Shown here one piece after another: positions 10,026 to 21,900 of a stretch of DNA of 64,000 bases. Position 1 is the stretch's first letter. Each line of letters begins with the position of its first letter. This DNA comes from Neoarius graeffei (Eukaryota > Chordata > Actinopteri > Siluriformes > Ariidae): the NCBI RefSeq assembly GCF_027579695.1, contig NC_083569.1:77611149-77675148 (forward strand). Reading direction: 5' to 3'. A program made the position numbers and the translations under genes. The notes below the pieces were generated by a model. It did no database searches. It was not told where the DNA came from and worked only from the letters and a program-made list of their open reading frames with translations.

Positions 10026-12690
10026 CCGAACAGTAAAGAAGATATAAAAACAAACAAAAAATAAAAATAAAAAATGCAATCATCAAAACATCGTCATAAA
10101 CAGAATAGCGTAGCCACAAGGCAGTAACATAATAATGTTCGGAAAGGATTAGGAAGAAATAAATAACTTATCAAATCCTAACCCTCTATACCACCGTTAA
10201 TCAAATGTCACTTTCCACCATAATAAACTATATGTACAAAAGAAAGCAAAATCAACAAAAAAAAAACCACACCAAGACCTACCAACATGGTATAATATCG
10301 CCCAAATCAAATCATATATTTACAAATACTTATGCTATGCATATATACACACATACAATACATATATACAGTACATACATATACACATACCTATAACTAT
10401 ACACATTCATACGTACACAGACACCCATATCATAATTATGCATATTATGCTTATATATTATATACAATAATATGCACTATATATACTCACTTTTTATATA
10501 ATATATCCGAATGTACCCATACCCACATATATACACTTATATGATCAATAGCATGTTATTGTAATTCCTCCTCCCTATACCTCATAAAGATCTGTTCCTT
10601 ATACCTTTTTTTGAACTGGTTTATAGTTGTACATTTCATGAGCTCCACATTCAAACTGTTCCATAGCTTTACTCCACAAATAGAGATACTGAACATTTTT
10701 AACGTTGTCCTAGCACTGAGAATTTTAAATTTCAATTTCCCCCTAAAATTATAGCCTCCCTCTCTATCTGAGAACATTATTTGGATATTCCTTGGTACTT
10801 TATAATTCCTTACCTTGTACATTACTAAGGCAGTTTTATATTCTATAATATCCCTGAATTTTAAACATTTTGAATTTAAGAATAGTGAATTAGTATGATC
10901 TCGGTAACCAGCACTATGAATTATTCTTATAGCTCTTTTTTGAAGTATAGTTATTGCATGAAGTAAACATTTATACGTATTTCCCCACACCACTGTGCAG
11001 TAATTTAAGTACAGTAAAACCAGGGAACAGTAAAGAATGCGGAGTGAATTATAGTCCAGGACATGCTTAGCTTTACTCAACACAGATATGCTTCTAGATA
11101 GTTTCATTAGTATGTATTTTATATGTGATTTCCAATTAATTCTATCATCTATTATTACCCCAAGAAATGTATTATTAGAAACTCTTTCAATATCAACACC
11201 ATCTACCTGTACATTTATTGCCCTATTTATTTTATAATTATTAAATTACATGATTTTTGTTTTAGACAGATTTAGTGATAATTTATTTCGATCAAACCAA
11301 CTTTTTAACCTGCACAATTCTGAAGAGATTATGTTTTCTAACTCATGTAAATTTGTTCCAGAACAAAACATATTTGTGTCATCTGCAAATAATACCATCT
11401 TAAATATCTTTGATACATTGCACATATCATTTATATAAAGAATAAACAGTTTAGGACCCAATACTGACCCCTGAGGGGCACCACAATCAATATTCAAACG
11501 AGTTGAGACAGAGTCACCCAACTTCACAAATTGTGTCCTGTTGCTCAAATAACTTTTTATCCAATTTAATACAACTCCCCTTATCCCATAGTGTTCCATC
11601 TCATTAATTAATATATCATGATTAATAGTATCAAAAGCTTTTTGAAGATCAATAAATATCCCAGCGACATGTTTCTTATCATCTATAGAGTTACTGATTT
11701 CTTCAATTGATTCCATTAGTGCCATCTCTGTTTATCTATTTGCTCTAAATCCATATTGACTATCACTGAGTAGTTTGTATTCTTCAATGAATTTATCTAA
11801 TCTGTTATTGAATAGTTTTTCAAGAATTTTGGAGAATTGAGGAAGTAAAGAAACAGGTCTGTAATTTGTGAAGTTGTGTTTGTCCCCAGATTTATACAAT
11901 GGAATTACTTTTGCTATTTTCATATTGCTTGGAAATGTACCAGTTTGAAATGACAAGTTAGAGATATATGTTAATGGTTTTGAAATCCCCCCAATAATAG
12001 CTTTCACTAGTTTCATATCAATATCATTACAATCTGTGGATATTTTATTACTACATTTATTAACTATATCAATAATTTCCTTCTCATCTACTGGTATAAG
12101 AAACAGAACAAGAATTCCTCTTTATAATAGTATCTATAAAATCATCATTTGTTACTGGATCAGAGATATTTTGAGCTAATCTTGGTCCAACATTAACAAA
12201 AAAATTATTAAAACTATTAGCAACTACATCCATGTTATAATTTTCGATACCTTTGTCATTAAAGTATTTAGGGTAATGTATTTGTCCAGAACCATCTTTA
12301 ATAATACTATTTAATATATTCCATATTCCTTTAATATAATTTTTGTTATTATATATTAATTTACCATAATAATCCTTCCTACATCTCCTTATGATACTTG
12401 TTAACTTGTTTTTATATTTTTTATATTTATTTTCTGCCTCTTTAGTTCTTAATTTAATAACTTCTCTATATAGAGTGTTTTTCTTCTTACAGGCATTTTG
12501 TAATCCCTTAGTAATCCAAGGTTGGTCATTATAGTTTTGTTTTGTACTATACTGCTTCAGTGGGCAATTTTTATCATATAATTATTTGAATATACTTAAA
12601 AAGTTATCATATGCTCTACCAATGCTATTCTCTATATAAACTGATTCCCAGTCTTGTACTAATTAACTACACATTTGCATAATTTGCTAT
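9982..12690 (-). mobile_element. 5'-truncated non-LTR retrotransposon (LINE, jockey/CR1-like)
   Basis: It reads on the minus strand: linker and reverse transcriptase coding (about 12660-10556), an AT-rich 3' UTR with tatatacacata-type sequence (10270-10550), and a terminal (GATT)n array at 9982-10024, which on the minus strand is an (AATC)n tail. Tandem 3' tails are usual for several LINE clades. The endonuclease half is missing, as expected from incomplete reverse transcription. Confidence 0.75.
10556..12660 (-). pseudogene. LINE reverse transcriptase, interrupted by stops
   Basis: The open pieces 12016-11732, 11725-11246 and 11107-10556 are all in the same frame, separated by in-frame stops at 11732-11734 and near 11246, with a further stop upstream near 12570. 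Visible RT blocks are PLYKSG..NYRPVSLLP, SDSQYGFR, FIDLQKAFDTI, CGAPQGSVLGP and the catalytic FADDT (residues 113-117 of the middle piece). The C-terminal piece has the YLNYCTVVWGN and LQKRAIRII blocks common after the RT of jockey/CR1-type elements. It would copy LINE RNA at the target site; this copy is dead. Confidence 0.85.
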
Positions 12691-13012
12691 TTTTACCTCT
12701 TTTTTTTTTCAAATTTTGTATTCAGTATACAACCATCTATGTGCCCGCCAATTTCCATGTAAATCTCTTGAAAAAAAACTTTTGATCTCATTCATTAATG
12801 AGGCCCATTTTGGACCATGTGATCCTCATACAGAATATTACAGTGGTTTTCTAAAATTAAGCCATTTTTTCAAACTTTGATTTGTAATACCTCAAGAATG
12901 GATAAACATATTTTAATTCTGTAAAAAGTATGTTGTTCTGCATTCAGTTCTGAATTCAGTGAGAGCCGTTTCAAGCAATTTGGATTGAAATTAAATTTTC
13001 ACCTGATATGCC
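12691..13012. other. Non-coding AT-rich spacer
   Basis: Low-complexity T-rich sequence between the LINE and the Tc1 element. I see no gene or known repeat. Confidence 0.4.
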
Positions 13013-13014
13013 TA

Positions 13015-14619
13015 CAGTGGGGCAAAAAAGTATTTAGTCAGCCACCAATTGTGCAAGTTCTCCCACTTAAAAAGATGAGAGATGCCTGTAATTTTCATCA
13101 TAGGTACACTTCAACTATGAGAGACAGAATGGGGGGAAAGAATCCAGGAAATCACATTGTAGGATTTTTAATGCATTAATTGGTAAATTCCTCGGTAAAA
13201 TAAGTATTTAGTCACCTACAAACAAGCAAGATTTCTGGCTCTCACAGACCTGTAACTTCTTCTTTAAGAGGCTCCTCTGTCCTCCACTCGTTACCTGTAT
13301 TAATGGCACCTGTTTGAACTCATTATCAGTATAAAAGACACCTGTCCACAACCTCAAACAGTCACACTCCAAACTCCACTATGGCCAAGACCAAAGAGCT
13401 GTCAAAGGACACCAGAAACAAAACTGTAGACCTGCACCAGGCTGGGAAGACTGAATCTGCAATAGGTAAGCAGCTTGGTGTGAAGAAATCAACTGTGGGA
13501 GCAATTATTAGAAAATGGAAGACATATAAGACCACTGATAATCTCCTTCGATCTGGGGCTCCACGCAAGATCTCACCCCGTGGGGTCAAAATGATCACAA
13601 GAACGGTGAGCAAAAATCCCAGAACCACACGGGGGGACCTAGTGAATGACCTGCAGAGAGCTGGGACCAAAGTAACAAAGGCTACCATCAGTAACACACT
13701 ATGCTGCCAGGGACTCAAATCCTGCAGTGCCAGACATGTCCCCCTGCTTAAGCCAGTACATGTCCAGGCCCATCTGAAGTTTGCTAGAGAGCATTTGGAT
13801 GATCCAGAAGAGGGTTGGGAGAATGTCATATGGTCAGATGAAACCAAAATAGAACTTTTTGGTAAAAACTCAACTTGTCGTGTTTGGAGGAGAAAGAATG
13901 CTGAGTTGCATCCAAAGAACACCATACCTACTGTACCTACTGGGGGTGGAAACATCATGCTTTGGGGCTGTTTTTCTGCAAAGGGACCAGGACGACTGAT
14001 CCGTGTAAAGGAAAGAATGAATGGGGCCATGTATCGTGAGATTTTGAGTGAAAACCTCCTTCCATCAGCAAGGGCATTGAAGATGAAATGTGGCTGGGTC
14101 TTTCAGCATGACAATGATCCCAAACACACCGCCCGGGCAATGAAGGAGTAGCTTTGTAAGAAGCATTTCAAGGTCCTGGAGTGGCCTAGCCAGTCTCCAG
14201 ATCTCAACCCCATAGAAAATCTTTGGAGGGAGTTGAAAGTCCATGTTGCCCAGTGACAGCCCCAAAACATCACTGCTCTAGAGGAGATCTGCATGGAGGA
14301 ATGGGCCAAAATACCAGCAACAGTGTGTGAAAACCTTGTGAAGACTTACAGAAAACGTTTGACCTCTGTCATTGCCAACAAAGGGTATATAACAAAGTAT
14401 TGAGATGAATTTTTGTTCTTGACCAATGCTTATTTTCCACCATAATTTGCAAATAAATTCTTTAAAAATCAGACAATGTGATTTTCTGGATTTTTTTTTT
14501 CTCATTTTGTCTCTCATAGTTGAGGTATACCTATGATGAAAATTACAGGCCTCTCTCATCTTTTTAAGTGGGAGAACTTGCACAATTGGTGACTGACTAA
14601 ATACTTTTTTGCCCCACTG
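13015..14619 (+). mobile_element. Full-length Tc1-like transposon (cagtggggcaaaaaag family), copy 1
   Basis: The ends cagtggggcaaaaaagtatt and aatacttttttgccccactg are inverted, flanked by TA at 13013-13014 and 14620-14621. A close sister copy, same orientation, lies at 49900-51501. Confidence 0.9.
13381..14403 (+). pseudogene. Tc1-like transposase with two stops
   Basis: A 340-codon frame from ATGGCCAAGACCAAAGAG to TGA at 14401, the usual Tc1 length. It has the N-terminal helix-turn-helix ([20 protein letters not shown]), a basic linker, then the DD34E triad: [22 protein letters not shown] and NPIENLW. Two in-frame stops, TAG at 14149-14151 (TGG in copy 2) and TGA at 14254-14256 (CAA in copy 2), separate the last catalytic block from the rest. 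The catalytic residues themselves are intact. Confidence 0.92.
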
Positions 14620-14621
14620 TA

Positions 14622-15983
14622 CCTACATACAGTACATTGGGTGACAGTACATCATATTGAATTTAAATTTTTTTAACTATTTTTTATCATTCATGGAAAT
14701 GAGCATTAGAATTATATTGCATTATGTGTTGTTTTTTGGTCTGAGAGCACTTCAGTTTTGGGAGTTGGGGTTCTCGTTTGTCATCTCATTCCTCACTAAT
14801 CTTATAAAAGTTCCCTCTAGCCAGCAGGAGTTCAGTGATGGACTGCAAACATCATGTCCTTATGACACTAATTGACTTCTGCTGCAGTGCACAGTCCAGC
14901 AGAGCAAACACAAATAATAAACACAAACCCTGAGATGGGGGGAAAAATCTAATTATTACCAAAGTTTTGGGTTTAGTCTGCATGTCAGAGTTGTAAAATG
15001 TCTGGGGAGAAATCTGCTATCCCTTGGTTCAAAATGGACGAAGTCTGGCTTTAATATCTTTTATCATTATCCTTGAAGACTGCATCAATCATGTCTGTTG
15101 GCACAGAATCAGATAAAGGAATGTGTTTCATCAGCCATTTTGGTTATGCATGTGTATGTTTCCCATCTGTGCCCTCCAGGGTTCTGTGTCCTCCAGGGTT
15201 CTGTGTTGATGTATTCCCTGAATTAGAAACACTTTCTTAGCAGAAGCTGTGAAAGGGAGAAGGTCCAGAATTTATGCAAGACATGAGTACTGAGTCTCTG
15301 TGTAAGATTCTCTCAGATGGCTTCTGTTTTCGAGTTTTGCTTCTTGGCTTTGATACTTGTTTCATTGCAGGAAATAGAACATTGTTTATTTATCTATTCA
15401 GATTCTCAGTCATGCATACGGAGAAAAGGAACGTGGAAACTTGCTGCTGGTTGGATGCTCTTTAAACTTTCATCGATAGCACAGGCAGCAAGGCATGTCT
15501 AAATGTAGACAGGTTAAATTAGATATTTGTAGTGAGATGTAAATGTTGCACATAATGTTTACTATTATTACCTTGTCTGATTGAACTGAATAACATATTA
15601 TCATGTATTCTGTGTGCATGAGGTACAGGCAGGGTATATACTTAACATTGTTGTTCTAAGGTGTGTGTGGTATGTGGGTGTGTGTCGACAGCTGGCACAC
15701 ACTCGACTCTGTACCATTAATTTAGCTTTCAGAATAAGATGTTAGTGCTGCAAATACAATCCTGTGAGATGAGAACTACCTTGATGAGGATTCAGATATT
15801 ATTCTCGATTCCTGTGCGATTCATTCATTCATTCATTCATAAACACCATGTAGATGCATAACTACAATTTCATTCAAACAAAATCCAATCAAATTGCCCT
15901 CACTCATTTGAGTTCCCATTTGAGATCTAATTTATGCTGTGTATACTCCCAGTAACCTCAGTATAAAATTTGAATGCATTATT
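14622..15983. other. Non-coding region, no repeat recognised
   Basis: Possible unique sequence. ORFs are short and lack domain features. A small (CATT)n tract sits at 15822-15840. Confidence 0.4.
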
Positions 15984-16030
15984 AGGGCCCGAGCACCTTT
16001 CGGTGCGAAGACCCAATTGTTTTTCGAAGG

Positions 16031-16071
<41 letters not shown>

Positions 16072-17036
16072 GCCGCATTTGGCCTTATTTAAGGCATTTC
16101 CCATGCATGAAAACTCATGAAATTTGATATACACATCAGTCATTGTCATTGCTACTCAGCCACAGACTTTTGGACCCGGGCATGGCCCAGGGACTTCATA
16201 GCGCCCCTTTTTCCATTTCCTATTGAAATGAATGGGTAGAACTTTGGAATGATGATGTCATAAGGCCATTTGGAGTGAAATTACACATGGTCATTTTTAA
16301 CGTACTCCTCCTAGACGGTTCATCAAATTCATGTCAAACTTGGCAAACATGATGCCATGATATTGCTGAAGTTGAATTGCTAAGGGATTTTTGATATGTT
16401 GTAATATGTTGAAATATTATAACATATGCCAGGATATTGCTGAATGTTGAACTTGATATCTTATAATATGATTCTGAATAGGGTTTTGAATATGTGTTTT
16501 GACACATGATGATTTTAACATGCTCCTCCTAGATGGTTCATGAGATTCATGTGAAATTTGTTATACGTGATGCCAAGATGTCGCTGATATTAAATTGCGA
16601 AGGAATTTTTGATATCTTGTAATATGTTGAAATGGCCTTATGATTTTAATATCTTGCCACATAAACAGGAAATGTGTCAGAAAGCCACAGTGCATTGACT
16701 GTATGGTCGGACACTTCTTACTTCAATAGATATTATGATGATTATGATAACCTGACGCCCAATGGGCCTGCCTGTTATAGCGCCACCACCTAACCAAGCA
16801 GGAAATGTGCCAGAAATTGGCAATGCCTTAAGTGATTGATCTGACACTTTACAAAATATTGTGTTTTATGATTGTGATGATATTCACATGTGTAATTCAG
16901 ATGCCTAGCACAGCGCCACCATCTGGCCAAGCAGGAAATGGGGAAAAATGTTCAGTTCATTGATGGATTGATCTGAAACTTTACAAAATATTGGATATCA
17001 TGAGTCTGATGATATAACATATATAATTCTGTGCAC
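15984..17036 (+). repeat. Fish 'gggcccgagcacctttcggtg' non-coding repeat
   Basis: It begins tagggcccgagcacctttcg, followed by a (TTA)n array at about 16028-16070 and then repeated modules containing cctcctagacggttcat / cctcctagatggttcatgag and attcatgt..aaacttgg. The second half repeats agcgccaccacc/atctggccaagcaggaaatg. The opening block is a common dispersed sequence in teleosts. No coding. Confidence 0.6.
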
Positions 17037-17170
17037 ACTCATACACACACTCACAGTCATATGCATATTTATGCATACACACATACACTCACAAGTATGC
17101 ACTCACATGCACACGCAACATCTATGAGCACAGTCTCTTTCACACACACTCTCTTTCTCTCTCCCCCTCT

Positions 17171-17208
<38 letters not shown>

Positions 17209-17795
17209 AATAGCGGAGCTCCAGCGGAGTACCATACCTAAGAAAAAATGGTAAACCCATCGAGTCGATTTTTTGTGGTTTGTCTGTGTACGTGTACCAC
17301 CAGTCATATACACCACCTAGTGGCCAGTGTTAGTAATTACCAGTCATACACACCGCCTAGTGGCCAGTGTTAGTAATTACCAGTCATACACACCGCCTAG
17401 TGACCAGTGTTAGTAATTACCAGTCATACACATTGCCTAGTGGCCAGTGCTAGTAATTACTAGTCATACACACCGCCTAGTGGCCAGTGCTAGTAATTAC
17501 CAGTCATACACACTGCCTAGTGGCCAGTGTTAGTAATTACCAGTCATACACACTGCCTAGTGGCCAGTGCTAGTAATTACCAGTCATACACACCGCCTAG
17601 TGGCCAGTGTTAGTAATTACCAGTCATACACACCGCCTAGTGGCCAGTGTTAGTAATTACCAGTCATACACACCGCCTAGTGGCCAGTGCTAGCCAGTAA
17701 AGAAATAAAACAAAAGAGACTGGCTAGGATATAAGAAAAATTCTACAACCCAGAAACAGATGGGAGCTCCGCTTTTAGGCAGTGCCTAAATCTAT
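17209..17795. mobile_element. GGAGCTCC-ended element, copy B, carrying a minisatellite
   Basis: The start tagcggagctccagcggagtacc and end gggagctccgcttttaggcag are inverted at agcggagctcc / ggagctccgct. Sequence just inside the left end (ccatacctaagaaaa..ggtaaaccc) matches copy A at 2955-2985. The interior is replaced by the 40 bp array below. Confidence 0.6.
17299..17694 (+). repeat. 40 bp minisatellite, ten copies
   Basis: Units start with cagtcata at exactly 17301, 17341, 17381 and so on to 17661, so the period is 40 bp throughout. The unit contains caccgcctagtggccagtg. Variation is a few point changes (t/c in agtgt/agtgc; ccg/ctg), so the array is young or homogenised. Confidence 0.95.
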
Positions 17796-17854
17796 ATATT
17801 AGTGACCTGCCATCATCGTGCATTTTGTTGCAGACATATGAAAACTCTGCATGT

Positions 17855-17886
<32 letters not shown>

Positions 17887-18835
17887 GACACAGGAAAGCT
17901 AAGATGACTTAAGATTACAGCGTGAGATAGAGATAAGGAGGAGACACGTATAGTTTTGTACATATATAAATGTACATTTTCACACCACAGAAACACACAC
18001 ACACACACACACACTTACAGTCTTTGTCTGTCTATCTCTCATCCATCATGCAGTCATGGCATTTGCAACATGCACATCACCTTTGAACATTTGATGAATA
18101 TATGACATGTGACTGTTTTGTTGGGTGGCGGGATGTCCTGGGTTGCGGAACCACACGTGCGAGGGCCCGTCAAGACCGCTAGCGGCTTTAATTGATATTT
18201 TGATACTACACACACAGCACTGTGCTAAAGTCTTAAGCACATGTAAAGAAATGCTGTAGACCAAAAATGGCTTCAAAATAATGAAATGAAATGTTTCAAC
18301 ATTCAGAAAATACAATAAACAACAGTAAGCCAGAATAAATGAAACAAAGTCAATATTTGATGTGAAATGACCCTTTGCTTAAAAAAAATAGTAGTCTCAG
18401 GTACAACTACACTACATTTCCGCAGAGAAAATGCAAAGTGTGCTTGCTGAGCTGTAGCAGAGGGTCACCAACAGTAAAGGAATCAGATACGAGATCTCAC
18501 TCTCTAAAATCTGCTTTAAATGGCTGAGCTCACAGCGTGATTGTGCTGATACAGCAAACCATTAACATCAAGCATGCTAGCATGCTTACAGATAGCATGC
18601 TATCATACTAATGCTAACATGCTAGCATGCTGACATGTTAACACCTAGCATGCTAAGGCTAGCATGCTAACAGTTCACATGCCAACAGCTAGCATGCTAA
18701 TATGCTAACAGCTAGCATATTAACATACTATGGCTAACATGTTAACTGTTAGCATGCTAACTTGCTAACAGCTAACTTGTTAAGGCTAATAAGCTAACAG
18801 CTAGCATGCTAACATGCTAACAGCTCACTTGCTCA

Positions 18836-19410
18836 TGTTTTTATTGAAAGTTTTAACTAGCATTGCATATTGAAAATGCCACCTTTTATATCTCATCTCA
18901 TTATCTCTAGCTGCTTTATCCTGTTCTACAGGGTCACAGGCAAACTGGAGCCTATCCCAGCTGACTACGGGTGAAAGGCGGGGTACACCCTGGACAAGTC
19001 GCCAGGTCATCACAGGGCTAACACATAGACACAGACAACCATTCACACTCACATTCACACCTACGGTCAATTTAGAGTCACCAGTTAACCTAACCTGCAT
19101 GTCTTTGGACTGTGGGGGAAACCGGAGCATCCGGAGGAAACCCACGCGGACACAGGGAGAACATGCAAACTCCGCACAGAAAGGCCATCGCCAGCCACGG
19201 GGTTTGAACCCGGACCTTCTTGCTGTGAGGCGACAGCGCTAACCACTACACCACCATGCCGCCCCACCTTTTATATGTTGTGGTTTTTTATTTATTTTAT
19301 TATTGTTTTTATTCTATTTGTTTCTATACACTGTTTTGAGTAGAGCTCCCACAATTTCGTTGTACCCCACTGTTCGATGACAATGAACATTTATTCTGTT
19401 CTATTTTAAG
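18836..19410 (+). repeat. LINE 3'-end-like fragment, copy 1, split by a SINE
   Basis: It runs from gaaagttttaactagcattgc..ccaccttttatat to gagctcccacaatttcgttg..tctgttctat. The V-SINE at 18892-19263 interrupts it. Copies at 19565-19730 (plus) and 20575-20760 (minus) show the intact arrangement. Noncoding. Confidence 0.65.
18892..19263 (-). repeat. V-SINE with 13 bp target duplication
   Basis: Full-length minus-strand copy. The 13 bp ccaccttttatat is repeated exactly at 18879-18891 and 19264-19276, a clear LINE-type target-site duplication. Confidence 0.93.
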
Positions 19411-19564
19411 AGCTATCATGCTAATATGCTAATGGTTAACATGCTAACAACTTGCTTGCTAACAGCTAGCATAGTAATTATGCTAACAGCTAACATGCTA
19501 ACAGTTAACATGGTAACAGTTAGCATGTTAACATGCTAATGCTAACATGAAAAGCTGGCTCATT

Positions 19565-19730
19565 TGCTTTTTTTGAAAGTTTTAACTTGTATTGCATATT
19601 GAAAATGCCACCTTTTATATATTGTTTTTTTATTTATTTTATTTTTTATTCTATTATTTGTTTCTGTACACTGATTTGAGTAGAGCTCCCACAATTTCGT
19701 TGCAATAAAAGTCTATTCTGTTCTATTCTA
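19565..19730 (+). repeat. LINE 3'-end-like fragment, copy 2
   Basis: Same sequence as copy 1 without the SINE, from gaaagttttaacttg to ctattctgttctattc. Confidence 0.65.
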
Positions 19731-19793
19731 ACAGCTAGCATGCTAATATGCTAACAGTTAACTTGCTAACAGTTCGCATGCTAGCCATAATAA

Positions 19794-20467
19794 TGCCACT
19801 TTTCCACTACCAACTCGGCTGAGTTGGGCTGAGCCGTGCCGTGCTGAGTTGGGCTGAGTGGGGCTGTTGGAGTTGCATTTCGATTACAACCGCGCTGAAC
19901 CGTGCTGGCTGGAAGTGGGTGGACACATTGGGTGGAGTTAGCGAAAGTGGGTGGACGTCACGTGATGTCGTTAGGCGGCGCAAACAGTGACATCAGTGAC
20001 CTTTTAAGCGGTAGTCTCACGACCCGGATAGTAAACAATAAACATGGAGTTGTTAGTGTTGCTGGTCTTGGTGCTGTGGCTTGTTGTCACCGACAACGCC
20101 AACAGATACTGGCAAGAGCGTATAGATGAGGCGAGGCGCATAAGGCTTCAGAAATTCTCGTAATTCGTAATTCTTCTTCTTCCGGGTTTACGGTGTTTAC
20201 AGATCCCAGCATGCTCGTGGGGCGTGTGTGGGCATGTGAGGACACTCCTCCTCACCAATCAGTGCACAGGGGAGTGTCTGCTCACACCCCTAGCCCCACT
20301 CAGTTCGGTTTGGCTCGCTTCAGCCCTACTCCAAAACGGTGCGAGTTTTGGGTGCTGAGCAGGGCTGAAGCGAGCTGAGTCGTGCTGCTCTGAGGTAGTC
20401 GAAACGCGAGCCGTGTCGGGCTGAAGTGAGCTGAAGTGAGCTGAAAAAGGGTAGTGGAAAAGGGCCA
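19794..20467. mobile_element. PIF/Harbinger-type MITE
   Basis: The left end tgccacttttccactacc and right end ggtagtggaaaagggcca are inverted and flanked by TAA at 19791-19793 and 20468-20470, as expected for PIF/Harbinger. Length is 674 bp. The subterminal parts are rich in repeated gctgagttggg / gctgaagtgagct. Confidence 0.8.
20044..20163 (+). pseudogene. Short N-terminal stub of a Harbinger transposase (probable)
   Basis: A 39-codon frame inside the MITE begins MELLVLLVLVLWLVV and ends RRIRLQKFS before TAA. A hydrophobic start followed by a basic stretch resembles the N-terminus of HARBI1-like nucleases. Nothing of the catalytic domain follows. The assignment is inference from context (Harbinger ends). 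Confidence 0.45.
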
Positions 20468-20574
20468 TAAGTTATCCATTAGCATGTTAGCTGTTAGCAT
20501 GTTAGTTGTTAGCATATTAGCATGCTAGCTGTTTGCATGTAAGCCATTAGCATATTAGCATACTAGCTGTTAGA

Positions 20575-20760
20575 ATAGAACAGAATAGACTTTAATGCCA
20601 TTGCACAGTGGGGTACAATGAAATTGGGAGCTCTACTCAAAACAGTGTACAGAAACAAATAATAGAATAAAAAATAAAATAAATAAAAAAACAATATATA
20701 AAAGGTGGCATTTTCAATATGCAATACAAGTTAAAACTTTCAATAAAAAAGCGAACAAGC
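20575..20760 (-). repeat. LINE 3'-end-like fragment, copy 3, inverted
   Basis: The reverse complement of copies 1 and 2 (agaatagaacagaatagac.. to ..gttaaaactttcaat). Confidence 0.65.
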
Positions 20761-20839
20761 CAGCTGTTAGCATTTTAGCCTTAGCATGTTAACAAACTAA
20801 CTGTTAGCATTCTCACATGCAAGGATAAAACATTAGCTA

Positions 20840-20970
20840 ACATAAAACATGACTCCTTCACATCCATAACTCTGGGACAGAATTCACTGAAAAACAATAT
20901 ATAGCAAGGTCAGATGATGATGATGATGATAAAGCTCTGATATTGAATATGATATTGACTTCCACATGCA
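20840..20970 (+). repeat. ~130 bp dispersed repeat, copy 1
   Basis: actctgggacagaattcactgaaaa..caaggtcagatgatgatg..gatattgaatatgatattga. It recurs at 22850-22975 with few differences. Confidence 0.75.
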
Positions 20971-21614
20971 TGCAGGTACAGTGAGTGCAGTTTTATAAGG
21001 AAGTGAGCTGTAGGTTTTACTGAGCATCTTACAGAACCAGCCACAGTTCTTCTGGACACTTTGACTGTCACACTCGTGTCTTCATTTTGCACCAAAACCC
21101 AGCAGCCTTCATTATGTTTTCTTTATTTATCTGAAAAGTGCTCGCTTATGTAATATGCTGCTCAGATACAAACTTTTTTTTGCAACATTTAATTTTGTGC
21201 AGGAAAACAAATGAACGTTTGGATTCAAAAATGTTTTTGTACTGACTCGATAATGTAGAAGTCATAAAATAGAAATCTATAACACAGTTTGTACGTATGA
21301 GAAAAAAAATAGGGTGCGTAAGACTTTTGCACATTGCACATTTTGCACATTTCTGTTAAATTTTAAATATTCTTTTTTTCTTACTTTACCCAAAATCTTA
21401 ATATTAATTATTTTTTTCACGGTCTGGTTTCCATCAAATCCTGCGCTCTGATTGGCTGGCGAGTGGGTCCGTATCCTATGGTACGGACCCCAGTTACGGA
21501 CCCCGGTTATGGACCTCTGGCGACTCACTCATTCATAACAACAACAAATATAGTAGCAATTTTTGTCAACATTTATTTTCGCATTTCTCAGGAGAATAGC
21601 ATTAATTTTACAGC

Positions 21615-21707
21615 ATGGATAGCGATAATGACAGTGTTCGCAGTGAAAGTGAGTTTTACTACCCTGAGGAAGAAGAAATAAAAGAAAACATTTTGGGAGA
21701 AAGCTAA
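21615..21707 (+). CDS. Small acidic ORF, unit 1 (unknown, transposon-associated)
   Basis: ATG at 21615 opens a 30-residue frame that contains SESEFYYPEEEEIKENI and ends at TAA. The same ORF occurs in unit 2. The acidic, tyrosine-containing sequence looks like the start of a longer transposon-encoded protein truncated in this element. I do not recognise a function. Confidence 0.35.
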   Translation: MDSDNDSVRSESEFYYPEEEEIKENILGES

Positions 21708-21900
21708 AAACCTGTAACTTGCTGATGCCAAGCAAAAACATGGCTGAATCCTGAATGACTCAATTTTGTATAAATAGGGGACTACATAGGCGGCAAAATG
21801 TAGTTGTTTTCCTGCCATGGAAGTGCACTTGTATACCAAGGAGGAAGCCATTTGCATTACAGCCATGAATGAGGATTCAAAATAGCATTAATTTTACATC

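Larger units (their letters stand above)
17165..18015. repeat. (CA)n microsatellites around the minisatellite element
   Basis: Pure or near-pure (CA)n runs at about 17171-17206, 17856-17881 and 17993-18013. Confidence 0.9.
18565..20830. repeat. Dispersed TTAGCATGCTAAC palindromic repeat blocks
   Basis: Irregular arrays of gctagcatgctaac / atgctaacagctagc occur at about 18565-18835, 19408-19555, 19728-19790, 20470-20575 and 20763-20825, separated by inserted elements. The core agcatgct is self-complementary, so arrays could form many small hairpins. Unit spacing is irregular (roughly 10-20 bp). Confidence 0.85.
18216..21336 (-). mobile_element. Tc1-type deletion derivative filled with later insertions
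   Basis: The left end agcactgtgctaaagtcttaagc and right end gcgtaagacttttgcacattgc are inverted. Sequence at 18240-18400 and at 21005-21110 (aaccagccacagttcttctgg) matches what I recall of one Tc1 family in reverse orientation. About 2.5 kb of unrelated repeat (TTAGCATGCTAAC arrays, LINE tails, SINE, Harbinger MITE) lies between. No transposase domain survives. The assignment rests on end similarity and recall. Confidence 0.5.

Noticed and set aside
13362..14030. 222 aa antisense ORF, and antisense ORFs over the other Tc1 copies
   Set aside because: Shadows of the transposase frame on the opposite strand.
17301..17694. Regular 40 bp direct repeats as a CRISPR array
   Set aside because: No unique spacers: the whole 40 bp unit repeats. 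The context is eukaryotic.
17069..18014. ORFs encoding Cys/Val runs on the minus strand
   Set aside because: Translations of (CA)n microsatellites.
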